Of a stretch of 64,000 bases of DNA, positions 36,488 through 44,944 are shown piece after piece; within the stretch, counting starts at the first letter, position 1; the number at the start of each line of letters is the position of its first letter. Both the position numbers and the translations under genes were made by a program. Source of the DNA: Symsagittifera roscoffensis (Eukaryota; Xenacoelomorpha; Acoela; Convolutidae); NCBI RefSeq assembly GCF_963678635.1, contig NC_087071.1, positions 33,096,141 through 33,160,140 of the forward strand, written 5' to 3'. The notes under the pieces are model-generated. The model did not search any database and was not told where the DNA came from. It saw only the letters and a program-made list of their open reading frames with translations.

Positions 36488-37730
36488 GTGGTGCAAGGAA
36501 ATGAAAGGTTAGTGAAAATATTTGGAAGCGTTCTTTAAAACTTTCGTAGGCTTGCGTGTCTGTTAGTGCTTCTGAGATAATGTGGTCAAACTTGCGATCG
36601 AAGATATTTAGTGTAAATACATATGGTGTTTTAATGAAAAATTTCTCGGTGATTTGTGGGTTAGCGAAGCGATCGTCGTCTAAGAATTGATCTTGGTTAG
36701 TTCTGATGATGTTATGGTCGTAATATTCTAGTGTATATTCATTAGCTCGGGGTGCAGTGTATGTTTTTAGTGATTTTTTGTATCCAATGTAAGTAAATTG
36801 TCTAGGTGTTAGTGGTGTAGTGAGTCGATATAGCATGTCCATATTTCGTTCTATATCGATATGAGTGTTAGATAAAGGTAAGCAAAGGGGATTTGTAAAA
36901 TGATAAGATGAGGTCCAAGGAAGGGTAGGCATTAAAACGTATTCGTCTACAAAGTTACGTGTCTCGTTAGTGTCATGAGGTGTGTTTAAGGTGTATTGTG
37001 GAAATGAGGGTAAGGTGATAGCTAAAAATTCTTTTGTGTTAGTGTGTTGTGGATGGTTGATGTATTCACGGGCTGTTCCTGGTTTCGCTGGGAAAGGATG
37101 GTTGGGGAACTTCCTTTTAAAAGTGCGGTAAGCTCTATTAGTGCTGAGTGAAGATACAGTAGTTGTGGATGATGGTGCTAATGAATCAGTATAAATTGAA
37201 GAGGGTGTAGGGGTAGGAGGGTTGGATGAATCTATTGTGGATGAGATTTGGTTTATGGTTGGGGTGTCAAGGTGATAGGATTGTTGTTGTAAGGTAATGA
37301 AATTATCTAGTTCTGGGGAGATTCGGGGGGTGTCTGAAGAATGAGATGATTGGTTTGAGTGAAGTGAGGAGTAGGTTGGAGTGACTTGGGAAGCATAAGA
37401 GGGTGTAGAGTTGGTTGGGTCAGGGTTATTTGGTAGTATGGGTTGAAAAGGGGGTTGGGAAAAATTTAAGGGATTGGTGTGAAAATTATTTGATGGAGAT
37501 GGTTCGGAGTCGGCAAATTCATCGGGGGTTTCAATATTCGGGTTATTGAGTTGTGAGATGGAGTATAAAACTGAGATGTGTGAATTAGTATCGGAATTCA
37601 TGCCGGATGTTACATTACTGGATGGGAAATCGGGTGGCGGAAAAGCAAAAAGTGGTATTATTGGGATTGGAGTGGTGAGGTTGGTTGGGTGGGAATTTGA
37701 TCGGTGTAGGGATCCAAGTTGTCGGCTCAT
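36315..37730 (-). CDS. Unknown 471-residue ORF C, downstream of env
   Basis: Starts at ATG (MSRQLGSLHRSNSHP). Residues 1 to about 205 are rich in Pro, Ser, Thr and Asn and look disordered. From about 210 a basic start (RAYRTFKRKFPNHPF) leads into a compact-looking domain with LPWTSSYHFTNPL, RQFTYIGYKKSLKTYTAP and YVFTLNIFDRKFDHIISEAL. It has no signal peptide and no membrane segment. The start ATG overlaps the ORF B stop as ATGA, which fits termination-reinitiation. It ends at TTT-TTT-TTT-TAA. Its layout (disordered N-terminus, folded C-terminal part) is like that of the methionine-less ORF upstream of env, but I saw no clear sequence match between them. Function unknown. Confidence 0.75.
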   Translation of the reverse strand: MSRQLGSLHRSNSHPTNLTTPIPIIPLFAFPPPDFPSSNVTSGMNSDTNSHISVLYSISQLNNPNIETPDEFADSEPSPSNNFHTNPLNFSQPPFQPILPNNPDPTNSTPSYASQVTPTYSSLHSNQSSHSSDTPRISPELDNFITLQQQSYHLDTPTINQISSTIDSSNPPTPTPSSIYTDSLAPSSTTTVSSLSTNRAYRTFKRKFPNHPFPAKPGTAREYINHPQHTNTKEFLAITLPSFPQYTLNTPHDTNETRNFVDEYVLMPTLPWTSSYHFTNPLCLPLSNTHIDIERNMDMLYRLTTPLTPRQFTYIGYKKSLKTYTAPRANEYTLEYYDHNIIRTNQDQFLDDDRFANPQITEKFFIKTPYVFTLNIFDRKFDHIISEALTDTQAYESFKERFQIFSLTFHFLAPHERDLHCSHDIMLRTKQTHTYTYYRFIQNHFDLHTPSRQPHHRFQFINSKYTSPFFF

Positions 37731-38191
37731 CGTGGGCTAAAAAAATTATTATTTTGAGACTGAAAAGCGGTGGTATGGGGTTGTTCTATAATTTGTTCAT
37801 AAGTATTTTCATCTTGTGAGTGGTGTGGTATTATATGTTGGATGGGACTTTGTGATATGGTTGGTCTAAAATTATTATGTGTTATGGCTAAATTTCGAAA
37901 ATTACGTGGGACTAGGGATAATGGATGGTTATGTGGTAGGGGTGGTAACTGTGGTGCTGTTGGTGTTGTGTCTGCATTGTTATGTTCTTCGTCGTATGTG
38001 TTTTGTCTTGTTGCTATTTTTGTGTTATATTCTTTTATTTGTGCATCTAAAAGAATTTTGTTTATAGATGTAGAAAATATTCCAAAAAATCCTGCAAATA
38101 GTATGCGTGCTACACTTGCTTGTCGATTGACTTGTGTGTGTATAGCACATGTGTTATAGATTCCTTTTAAGAGTGAAAAAAAGAAATCCAA
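37727..38191 (-). CDS. Unknown ORF B, overlapping the end of env, without ATG
   Basis: This frame is open from just after a TAA about 20 codons before the env stop and continues about 145 codons beyond it. It has no ATG; TTG at 38,191 is the first near-cognate codon. It encodes DFFFSLLKGIYNTC, a possible membrane segment (ARILFAGFFGIFSTSINKIL), then a long polar Pro/Asn/His-rich tail. Its frame is +1 to env. It could be a cytoplasmic extension of Env reached by frameshifting, or a separately initiated small membrane protein. The stop overlaps the ORF C start (ATGA). Confidence 0.55.
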   Translation of the reverse strand: MDFFFSLLKGIYNTCAIHTQVNRQASVARILFAGFFGIFSTSINKILLDAQIKEYNTKIATRQNTYDEEHNNADTTPTAPQLPPLPHNHPLSLVPRNFRNLAITHNNFRPTISQSPIQHIIPHHSQDENTYEQIIEQPHTTAFQSQNNNFFSPR

Positions 38192-40343
38192 TAAAGTTAA
38201 ACATTGCGTATAAAATAGTTAGTTTTTCTAAGATGTAGTAGGGCCATCCTAGAAAATCAAGAATTTCATTCTTGAGTGTAACAAAGCTAAAAATATTGAT
38301 AGGTGATATATCTTGGGGACGGTATTTTTCACCGTTTAGATATATATAATCTTTAATGTCTTTAAAATATCCGCTATAGTCTTGCGTATAGATGTCTGCA
38401 AATCCTGCGGTTTCGGCAAGTTTGCGTAAGTTTTGGTCAATTGATTGTCTTTGTATTGTGTCCATTTGTGTTAATAATTCCTGGAATTGTTGTGTTCTAA
38501 TGTGATGTTGAATATCTGATTTTGAGTATATTCCTATTGATTGTAAGTCTATATTTGGGTTTCGAGCGATAGCGCGAATGCTTTCTGGTGAAAATTTTTT
38601 GAGTGATTGCATTAATGTGGCATATGGGGTGAGAAGGTAATATTTATCTTCATCAGGGTTTAGTTGTACTACGTTGTGGCTATTTTCTGATCCACATGGA
38701 ACTGCGGTATCCCAGAAATAGATTCTTCGTGAAAGTGTGTCAACGAAATGTACTTTATTCTTATAAAAGATAGGGATTCTTTTATAACATCGTTTATCTT
38801 CAAAAACGTATAGTGGTGATACTTTTTTAGTACAAGTATAAAACCATAAGATGTTTCCTTCATAGTCTAAAAAATTTGATCTATTTCCTGATAGTAAATA
38901 TCCTGCGTAGGGTATTTTTAATACTGCTAGTGCAAGTGATTGTAATATTTGTGTTCTTTCTAATTCGCATAGTTGGTGTAATGTTTCTAATTCGGAGAGT
39001 GACATTTCTTGAAAAATTCGGCTAATCGTGTAGTCTAGTTTCATATCTAAGTGAATATCATAGTGGATATTACCAAAATATGTATTATTCATTAGTGATA
39101 GTTCTTGTAAACGTGTGCTTTGATCGTTTTGGGGTTTTAAATGTCCACCAGGTTGACCTGTATTCTTTTGAAAATTAACTGGTATATATGATGTTCCTTC
39201 GTTTAGGGGATGACTTGTGGCGTATGGGTCGACTTTTATTTTTCCAGTGGTCATGTCGAATCCATTTTCGTATTCAACTAATATTTCAGAGTATTGTGTT
39301 TTGTGAAGTGGGTTTCTGTATTTGCATGCAAGTTCTGTTTCTTGATATATTTGAAAACGTGTTAATTTATTTTCTATATTATGAATGTTTCGAAAATTTG
39401 AACTTATTTTGCGTAATGGATTTACATGTTCATATGGTATTGATTGTATAAAATATTTTTCGTGAAATTTTATCATACGAGCGTGTATTTTTGCTACTTG
39501 AAATGTTGTACATGTGTCTTCGGGGAACCAAACAATTGTTGCTTGTGTTCTGGTTGTAGGGTCGCAATAACCTTGGTCGTTTTTACAAGGTAATCTAATT
39601 CCTTGGTAAATCATTATGTTGTCTGATAAATCTCGTGTGAGTTGTATTTTTTCGAGTTGTATTTTCCAATCGAAAAACATTATTTCTTGGTATCCTTTAT
39701 TTTTTGTGTCTGCTTTGCAGTTTGATGGGTCGTTTATACCAATGTGTGGTATCCAGTGTTTATCGTGTATGTCATAGGTTAATCGTCCGTGTGCGCCGTT
39801 GTATGGGTATTTTTCATCTAATTTTATATGTCCTTGATATCTTTCAAGTTCTGCTTGATGTACAGAATCTGAAAAAACTTGGAAATATACTAAACTTCTA
39901 TCTGTGTTTTTATTTTTTGTGATGTTTAGTCGGAGTAACTCGTTTTTACAATCTTCGGGATTGAGATGTAAAAGTCGTTCTATATTACTCTGGTAGAATG
40001 ATTCATGGTCAAGTCGGTTTTTATTTCCGTTTGAGACTTGTGAACAATGTACTTTCTTTTCAGAAAATGTTGCTGTGAATTTATATCCTATAATTGTAGT
40101 TGCTCGGGCTTTTGAATAAAGTGTTGCTATGACATTTGTAGTTTCTATGGCTTGGGGTTCTGTTTCGCACTGTGATACTTGATTTATTGCATACTTGTGT
40201 AGTGTTTTTTGTTCGTTTTCTTCACAATCGTAATGTGTTACTAATAAATCTTGGGGTCCTGTGCGGGGGGAAGGGTTTATGTTTTGATTTGAGATTACTA
40301 GAAAAAGGAGTTGGAGAAAAATTAATATTTTTAGAATATACAT
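38154..40343 (-). CDS. env: Env-like membrane glycoprotein (729 residues)
   Basis: Starts at ATG with a signal peptide (MYILKILIFLQLLFLVISNQ) followed by a cysteine-rich ectodomain with several N-x-S/T sites, and ends with a membrane segment (LTILYAMFNFIGFLFFTL) and a short basic tail (KRNL). Position after pol, signal peptide and single C-terminal anchor make it an envelope protein. The LLVTHYDC start, the regularly spaced cysteines and the lack of an obvious RxxR-type furin site followed by a fusion peptide recall class III-like glycoproteins (chuvirus or gB type) more than gypsy F-type Env. That comparison is from memory and uncertain. No stop or frame break interrupts it. The start overlaps the end of the preceding ORF by 13 bases. 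Confidence 0.8.
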   Translation of the reverse strand: MYILKILIFLQLLFLVISNQNINPSPRTGPQDLLVTHYDCEENEQKTLHKYAINQVSQCETEPQAIETTNVIATLYSKARATTIIGYKFTATFSEKKVHCSQVSNGNKNRLDHESFYQSNIERLLHLNPEDCKNELLRLNITKNKNTDRSLVYFQVFSDSVHQAELERYQGHIKLDEKYPYNGAHGRLTYDIHDKHWIPHIGINDPSNCKADTKNKGYQEIMFFDWKIQLEKIQLTRDLSDNIMIYQGIRLPCKNDQGYCDPTTRTQATIVWFPEDTCTTFQVAKIHARMIKFHEKYFIQSIPYEHVNPLRKISSNFRNIHNIENKLTRFQIYQETELACKYRNPLHKTQYSEILVEYENGFDMTTGKIKVDPYATSHPLNEGTSYIPVNFQKNTGQPGGHLKPQNDQSTRLQELSLMNNTYFGNIHYDIHLDMKLDYTISRIFQEMSLSELETLHQLCELERTQILQSLALAVLKIPYAGYLLSGNRSNFLDYEGNILWFYTCTKKVSPLYVFEDKRCYKRIPIFYKNKVHFVDTLSRRIYFWDTAVPCGSENSHNVVQLNPDEDKYYLLTPYATLMQSLKKFSPESIRAIARNPNIDLQSIGIYSKSDIQHHIRTQQFQELLTQMDTIQRQSIDQNLRKLAETAGFADIYTQDYSGYFKDIKDYIYLNGEKYRPQDISPINIFSFVTLKNEILDFLGWPYYILEKLTILYAMFNFIGFLFFTLKRNL

Positions 40344-41464
40344 GTGTATGATAATCCTGAGTATGGGTTATAAAATGTGATGTAACCAATTGTGTTTTTG
40401 GTATATCTGCCGTATTTATATATTACTTCAGTGGTTATAAATGGTGGTGGTAGTGATTGAGCTGTTATGTTTGGTGGGTTTAATGGGTAGGGATGTTGAG
40501 TAATGTTGTTTAATTTAACTGTAATTTCAAATTTTAATTGTAAACTGTTTTGTTGGAGTATTTGGATATTGTGATCACGGATATCGTCGTGAATGTCTTG
40601 TCGGTATTGTAATCTATTAAGTGCCCAGTTGTGGAGGCGGTTACTTTCTAGATGTTGTCCAAATAATGGTGGAGGGGCTGTAAATGTATTCCAATCTAGT
40701 CTTAAAGGAATATTTGTTGATGATTGTTCTCGATATCTGGCGTCGAGATTATTTGGAAAATTTAAGTTAAAAGGTGGTGGTGAAATCTGGCTTATTGATG
40801 GTGTTGATGGTAGTGATAATGTTTCTGGTAGTGATGAGGATGTTGTTGTATCCGTAGAAATATCTATTGGATCATTGACTAAATTTAATTCACCTTGTGT
40901 AAATGAATGTGTTGTCCAATATGGTAGTCGTGATGCCTGGTTTGGGGGGTTAAAGGGATTTTCACGTATTTGTTCAGATGTTGGTGTTGAACCTAAGTAA
41001 TCTGATGGTAGGCTTGAGGTGCTACGTTGTGAAAGAAGCGTAGGGGTTTCTGGTAATATACCAATGGGGTTTTCTGGAGTGTTTTGTGATGGGGATTGAG
41101 GTATATCAAAATGAACTCGGGGAGTTAGAAAATTCTTGTTCCGTCGAGGATGTATAATTTGTCTATTTATTTCGACTGTATTTTGGTTTTGACTAGGATT
41201 TCTTATTCTACTTAATTCTTGTGGTAGTGTTGGGTATAAGTTATATGTTGGTTCGCTTAGAGGTGCTTGTCGTTGAGCTGGTTCTAGTGGTTCTGATAAA
41301 CGAGCGTGTCGTTCTTCAAAAGTGTATGGGTTATCTTGAAAGGAAATTCGTGTAGATGTATGAGGATTATTGGTAGTTGAAGGTGTTGTTGGGTTATCTT
41401 GGGATGATGTCGGTGAAGACTGACTTGGTGACTTTTGGGTAGCAATTTTTGATAGCTTTTTGGT
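40331..41464 (-). CDS. 377-codon ORF without any methionine codon, upstream of env
   Basis: Read on the minus strand, the frame between the TAG at 41,465-41,467 and the TAA at 40,331-40,333 is open for 377 codons and has no ATG. The first 220 or so residues are rich in Pro, Ser, Thr, Gln and Asn (KKLSKIATQKSPSQSSPTSS). The last 150 look folded (LRLDWNTFTAPPPLFGQHLE, NWALNRLQYRQDIHDDIRDH, TTEVIYKYGRYTKNTIGYIT). Base composition and codon use match the neighbouring ORFs. Its stop overlaps the env ATG. The product must start by splicing from an upstream exon, by frameshifting or by a non-AUG codon. No family recognised. The plus-strand ORF at 40,593-41,000 is its shadow. Confidence 0.75.
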   Translation of the reverse strand, partial: TKKLSKIATQKSPSQSSPTSSQDNPTTPSTTNNPHTSTRISFQDNPYTFEERHARLSEPLEPAQRQAPLSEPTYNLYPTLPQELSRIRNPSQNQNTVEINRQIIHPRRNKNFLTPRVHFDIPQSPSQNTPENPIGILPETPTLLSQRSTSSLPSDYLGSTPTSEQIRENPFNPPNQASRLPYWTTHSFTQGELNLVNDPIDISTDTTTSSSLPETLSLPSTPSISQISPPPFNLNFPNNLDARYREQSSTNIPLRLDWNTFTAPPPLFGQHLESNRLHNWALNRLQYRQDIHDDIRDHNIQILQQNSLQLKFEITVKLNNITQHPYPLNPPNITAQSLPPPFITTEVIYKYGRYTKNTIGYITFYNPYSGLSYTCIF

Positions 41465-41483
41465 CTATTCTTTTAGTGAAAAA

Positions 41484-41660
41484 TTAATGTTTATTAAAGT
41501 ATTCTTCTAAGAAAAGAATTAGGAGGATTGTTGCTAGAGCGAATGTGATGATTGCTTTCTTTATACATTTGCATATAGTCAAAATGAGGGATGATAGAAA
41601 TGTTATGAAAATTACAAATAGTAGAAAAATATCAGTTCTACTGAAAATAGTTCGTATCAT
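41484..41660 (-). CDS. 58-residue small membrane protein candidate
   Basis: ATG at 41,660, stop at 41,484. The peptide MIRTIFSRTD is followed by two hydrophobic segments (IFLLFVIFITFLSSLILTI and AIITFALATILLILFL) separated by KCIKK, and ends EEYFNKH: a helical hairpin, like a viroporin. It lies 20 bases before the methionine-less ORF. The underlying DNA is pyrimidine-rich in sense, so it could instead be a 3' splice-site region that is open by chance. Confidence 0.4.
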   Translation of the reverse strand: MIRTIFSRTDIFLLFVIFITFLSSLILTICKCIKKAIITFALATILLILFLEEYFNKH

Positions 41661-41670
41661 TTAGACAATT

Positions 41671-41886
41671 TTATAAATCGTACCTGTGTATATAATCAAG
41701 GGTTTTTGAAAGTTGGAGAAATAGTTCGAATATAGTGTAGAAAATTAAAAAAATATTACAAAAAATGATTAAGAGTATTAGAAAAGATTCAAGGATATCA
41801 AAAAGAAATATTATGAAAGTTTCAAGTATCGTAAAAAATTGTTTGAGGTTTGTGATAATTTTAGTGACTGTTTGATAGAAGAGCAT
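41671..41886 (-). CDS. 71-residue hydrophobic protein candidate
   Basis: ATG at 41,886; the peptide begins MLFYQTVTKIITNLKQFF and has one long hydrophobic stretch (FLFDILESFLILLIIFCNIF, then LIFYTIFELFLQL). It ends 11 bases before the next small ORF. Composition is low in complexity (F, I, L), so it may be fortuitous in T-rich DNA. No family recognised. Confidence 0.35.
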   Translation of the reverse strand: MLFYQTVTKIITNLKQFFTILETFIIFLFDILESFLILLIIFCNIFLIFYTIFELFLQLSKTLDYIHRYDL

Positions 41887-42480
41887 TTAAGAAATGGCTT
41901 CGTGATCGAGTATTTTTTGTTGTTTGGGGCAATTTTCAAGTGTGGTCGGATTATTTATTAGTTTTTTGACAAGTGGGTTGAGTTTCGTAAAAAATTGTTG
42001 GGGGCAATTTTTATGGTGATCGGGAGGTCTTCTTTGTCTTTATTTTCATTTGTCAAATGATCTGGGGTATTTTTGAGATTTTTATACTTTAGGCTAAATA
42101 AAATGGTCGTTCTTTTACTTTAGGCTAATTTAACATATTTGTTTGGGGGGTATTTGAGGGCTGAGTTGGGGAAATATTGTTGATCTTTGGTTTATTAGAT
42201 AAGGGAGGGTTATAATATTATGGTGATTTTTTTTTTAGTTGTCAAGTTGGAGTGGTTTGCTTATTTTTGACCTGGAGGTCGTAGAGTTATAGTTATAGAT
42301 ATGCCTGGAGTTTAATATTTTTCGTCTAGTTGGTTTGTGTTAAAGTTATAGAAGGTGACGGATTGGATGAATCCTATTGGCTAATTTTGAACTAGAATCG
42401 CTGCGTGTTTATCAGCATGTTATCTTGAAAAATGAAAGTGTGAAATGTTTCAGAGGTGCAAAGATTTTTAAATGTAGAAT
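41887..42480 (-). other. Gap between pol and the small ORFs
   Basis: About 600 bp with no open frame of note. TACTTTAGGCTAA is present twice (about 42,087 and 42,115). In sense direction the region is rich in C and A and could hold a splice acceptor for subgenomic RNAs, but no site stands out. Confidence 0.5.
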
Positions 42481-42735
42481 TTAAGGTTGTTTTTGAAATT
42501 CAACTTTCTTTAATATTTTAGATTGTGGGATGAATACTTTATAATTTTTACGTGGTTGATTTCTAAGTCGTGAAGACTCTCTATGTTCTGATTTGTCGAT
42601 TTGTTTTTGGGGTATTATTTGTTCTGTCATTTTTCTATTTTTTCTTTCTTTTTGAGATGTATTTTGATCGAGATTTTTTGTATTGTTTTTTTGTGGTGTT
42701 TGATTTTGTATTTTGATTTCCGAGGTGAATATCAT
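42481..42735 (-). CDS. Pol C-terminal tail in the +1 frame
   Basis: An open frame overlapping the last 34 codons of the integrase ORF and extending 51 codons past its stop. It encodes a polar, basic peptide ending in RESSRLRNQPRKNYKVF. Sequences of this kind (basic, R-L-x-x-x-P-R) commonly finish gypsy-type Pol proteins after integrase. The integrase frame stops at AAA-AAA-TAG and this frame continues in +1. It may be the authentic Pol end reached by a +1 shift, or evidence of a mutation. Confidence 0.5.
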   Translation of the reverse strand: MIFTSEIKIQNQTPQKNNTKNLDQNTSQKERKNRKMTEQIIPQKQIDKSEHRESSRLRNQPRKNYKVFIPQSKILKKVEFQKQP

Positions 42736-44944
42736 TTTGTTCCTTTGTTATGGTGTCCGTATGTGGGTTATTTTGAATAACTTTTAAACCTGTAAAAGAA
42801 TATAATTGAGTTAGTTCGCGGAGTGCGTATTCTTTTGGATAATAAGGTAATAGGTTATTTCGGTGTTGAACGATTTCTTTTTTATCTGAGTCGGTGATTT
42901 TATATGTGACATCAGTGGGTTTTGCAATTATTTGGTATGGTCCTTTACGAAGGGGTTGTAACTTTTTTGAAATTCCTTTTTGAGTATTAAAATTGGGTAT
43001 TAAAACAAATGTTCCAATTTTTAAATCGGAGGCTGGTGTAAAGCGTGAATTTATTTGTTCATTAATATTTCCTCTTTGTAACAACTTTTTTGTTACCTTT
43101 TGGTAAATTTCATTGTGTTTTTTATCTCTGTTTAAAATCCATTCGGTGTGTGTACCGGAGGCTAATTTAAGAATTTGTGGGTGATGAAAATGATCTTCAT
43201 CGTGTGTATGTAATGGTAGGTTATAACAAATTGAGTCTTTATTTGGTTGACAATTACCTTGTGCGTTTTTATGAGAGTTTGCTGTAAACATTATTGGTTT
43301 GCGTGGCTTTTGGTTAAAAACCATTTCATATGGTGACATTCCTAAAGTTGTCGTGATTTGTGAATTATATGCTAAGGGAAATAGTTTTACATCTGCTGAC
43401 CATTCGGTATATCTCGTATCATTTCCATTGATGATACATCTGAGATATTCTTTTAATGAACGGTTCATACCTTCGACTAAGCCGTTTGTCCAAGGTGCGT
43501 GAGATGTACGTGGTTTGTGTTTAATGTTATATAAATGACATAGTGTGATGATTTCATTATTTATGAATTCTGTACCGTTGTCTGTAACTAAAATTTCTGG
43601 TAGTCCGAATTTTGCTATCCAGTGTTCATAGAGTGTTGTGTAAGCGTAATAAGCGTTACAATGTGGTACTGGGTTAAGTGCTACATAATGTGTAAATGCG
43701 TCAACAATTACCATAATGTAGGAGTTTCCTTCGGATGAGGGTGAAATTGGTCCTTTGGTATCAAATGAGATACGATGGTTAAAGTACAAACTTTGTCCTT
43801 TAAAATCTTGTTTTTGTGCTATTTGTTTTTGATTTGGGTAAAGTTTATTTAGTTGACATACTATACAGTCATTGCATAGTACTTTTATCCAAATTGGTGC
43901 ATTTGGGAAATAAAAGTTTTGTATAAAATTTGAATATGTTTTTTCTGATCCAGAGTGTCCTTTAATATTTTGTGTATGTGAAATATTAAAAGCTATAAGA
44001 ATCATACTTAAATTGAGACAGGGAACTGTAGATTCATTTAGTTTGTATTCTAGAAGGTCTGTGTTTTCGTTAATTGTTGTATTGTTGAATTTTCGAAAAT
44101 ATCTGAGGAGTGTTTTGTTTCCTAGAATAGTTGAATCTGCTTTGATAGGTTTAGTTTTATATTTGTGCCATGATTTCAGTTGTCGAATTACTGGGTCAAG
44201 GTTTTGATATTGTTTCAGTGTTGAAATTGTAATTGTTTCTGTTGGGGGGAGAAAAATGTTTTCGATTTCTAATTTAGATAAGGGTATTGTGTCAAGTGGG
44301 TCATGGAGGTCAAAAACTTGATTTATTGTGTATTTTGAATCGTTTGTTTGTGGTCCTGATAAGTTTATTTTATCAGTCAGATTTTCTTTTTCAATTAGTG
44401 GAAAATGGTCTTTTTTAGGCGGGTGTTGTTTTATTCTTTTTTGTTGGGTGTTGTTTTTCATCCATTGTGAATATGGGATTGGTTTAAAAGTTGATGTTCC
44501 AAGTAGATCAACTTCATAGTGATTATTTTGACAATCTAAATAAAGTGGAAAATGTTGTAAATTATTTATTTGTGATTGTTCAACGTCAGTTTTTACTGCA
44601 TATTTGCATTCCAATCGGGGTGATGTTTCATTTTCTGCGAGGTAGAATTTTATGTTTTTGGGTATTTCAACTGTGGTTTTTCGTGTAAGTAATTCAGGTG
44701 GCGTATTTCGACTTAAGGTGTCTGGTAATGCAAGATTTTTTCCTGCGGTCCAAACTATATGTAAGTTTGGGAATTTCATTAAAATGAGTTGAAATCTATA
44801 AACTCGGTGGTTTGGATTAGACTTTTGTGTAAAAAGAAAGATGATTGGTTTATGGTCTGTGAATAGAACTGTGGGATGTTTTGATCCAAGTATCAGAAAT
44901 TCATATTCTGTTAGTGTATATATTATGGCTGTACATTCTCTCAT
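42635..44944 (-). CDS. pol: Pol, second part: RNase H end and integrase
   Basis: Open from about 44,995; the first ATG is at 44,944. RNase H continues with the E in MREC, D30 (FTDHKP) and D75 (ALPDTLSR). A long spacer follows. The integrase has the zinc site H323-x6-H330-x29-C360-x2-C363 and the catalytic triad D395, D455 (VTDNGTEF) and E491 with 35 residues between the last two. The C-terminal region continues to a lysine-rich end. All catalytic residues are present. The frame is +1 to the preceding Pol ORF, and the change falls inside RNase H. Confidence 0.92.
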   Translation of the reverse strand: MRECTAIIYTLTEYEFLILGSKHPTVLFTDHKPIIFLFTQKSNPNHRVYRFQLILMKFPNLHIVWTAGKNLALPDTLSRNTPPELLTRKTTVEIPKNIKFYLAENETSPRLECKYAVKTDVEQSQINNLQHFPLYLDCQNNHYEVDLLGTSTFKPIPYSQWMKNNTQQKRIKQHPPKKDHFPLIEKENLTDKINLSGPQTNDSKYTINQVFDLHDPLDTIPLSKLEIENIFLPPTETITISTLKQYQNLDPVIRQLKSWHKYKTKPIKADSTILGNKTLLRYFRKFNNTTINENTDLLEYKLNESTVPCLNLSMILIAFNISHTQNIKGHSGSEKTYSNFIQNFYFPNAPIWIKVLCNDCIVCQLNKLYPNQKQIAQKQDFKGQSLYFNHRISFDTKGPISPSSEGNSYIMVIVDAFTHYVALNPVPHCNAYYAYTTLYEHWIAKFGLPEILVTDNGTEFINNEIITLCHLYNIKHKPRTSHAPWTNGLVEGMNRSLKEYLRCIINGNDTRYTEWSADVKLFPLAYNSQITTTLGMSPYEMVFNQKPRKPIMFTANSHKNAQGNCQPNKDSICYNLPLHTHDEDHFHHPQILKLASGTHTEWILNRDKKHNEIYQKVTKKLLQRGNINEQINSRFTPASDLKIGTFVLIPNFNTQKGISKKLQPLRKGPYQIIAKPTDVTYKITDSDKKEIVQHRNNLLPYYPKEYALRELTQLYSFTGLKVIQNNPHTDTITKEQNDIHLGNQNTKSNTTKKQYKKSRSKYISKRKKK

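Noticed and set aside
40593..41000. 135-codon plus-strand ORF
   Set aside because: It is the antisense shadow of the methionine-less ORF.
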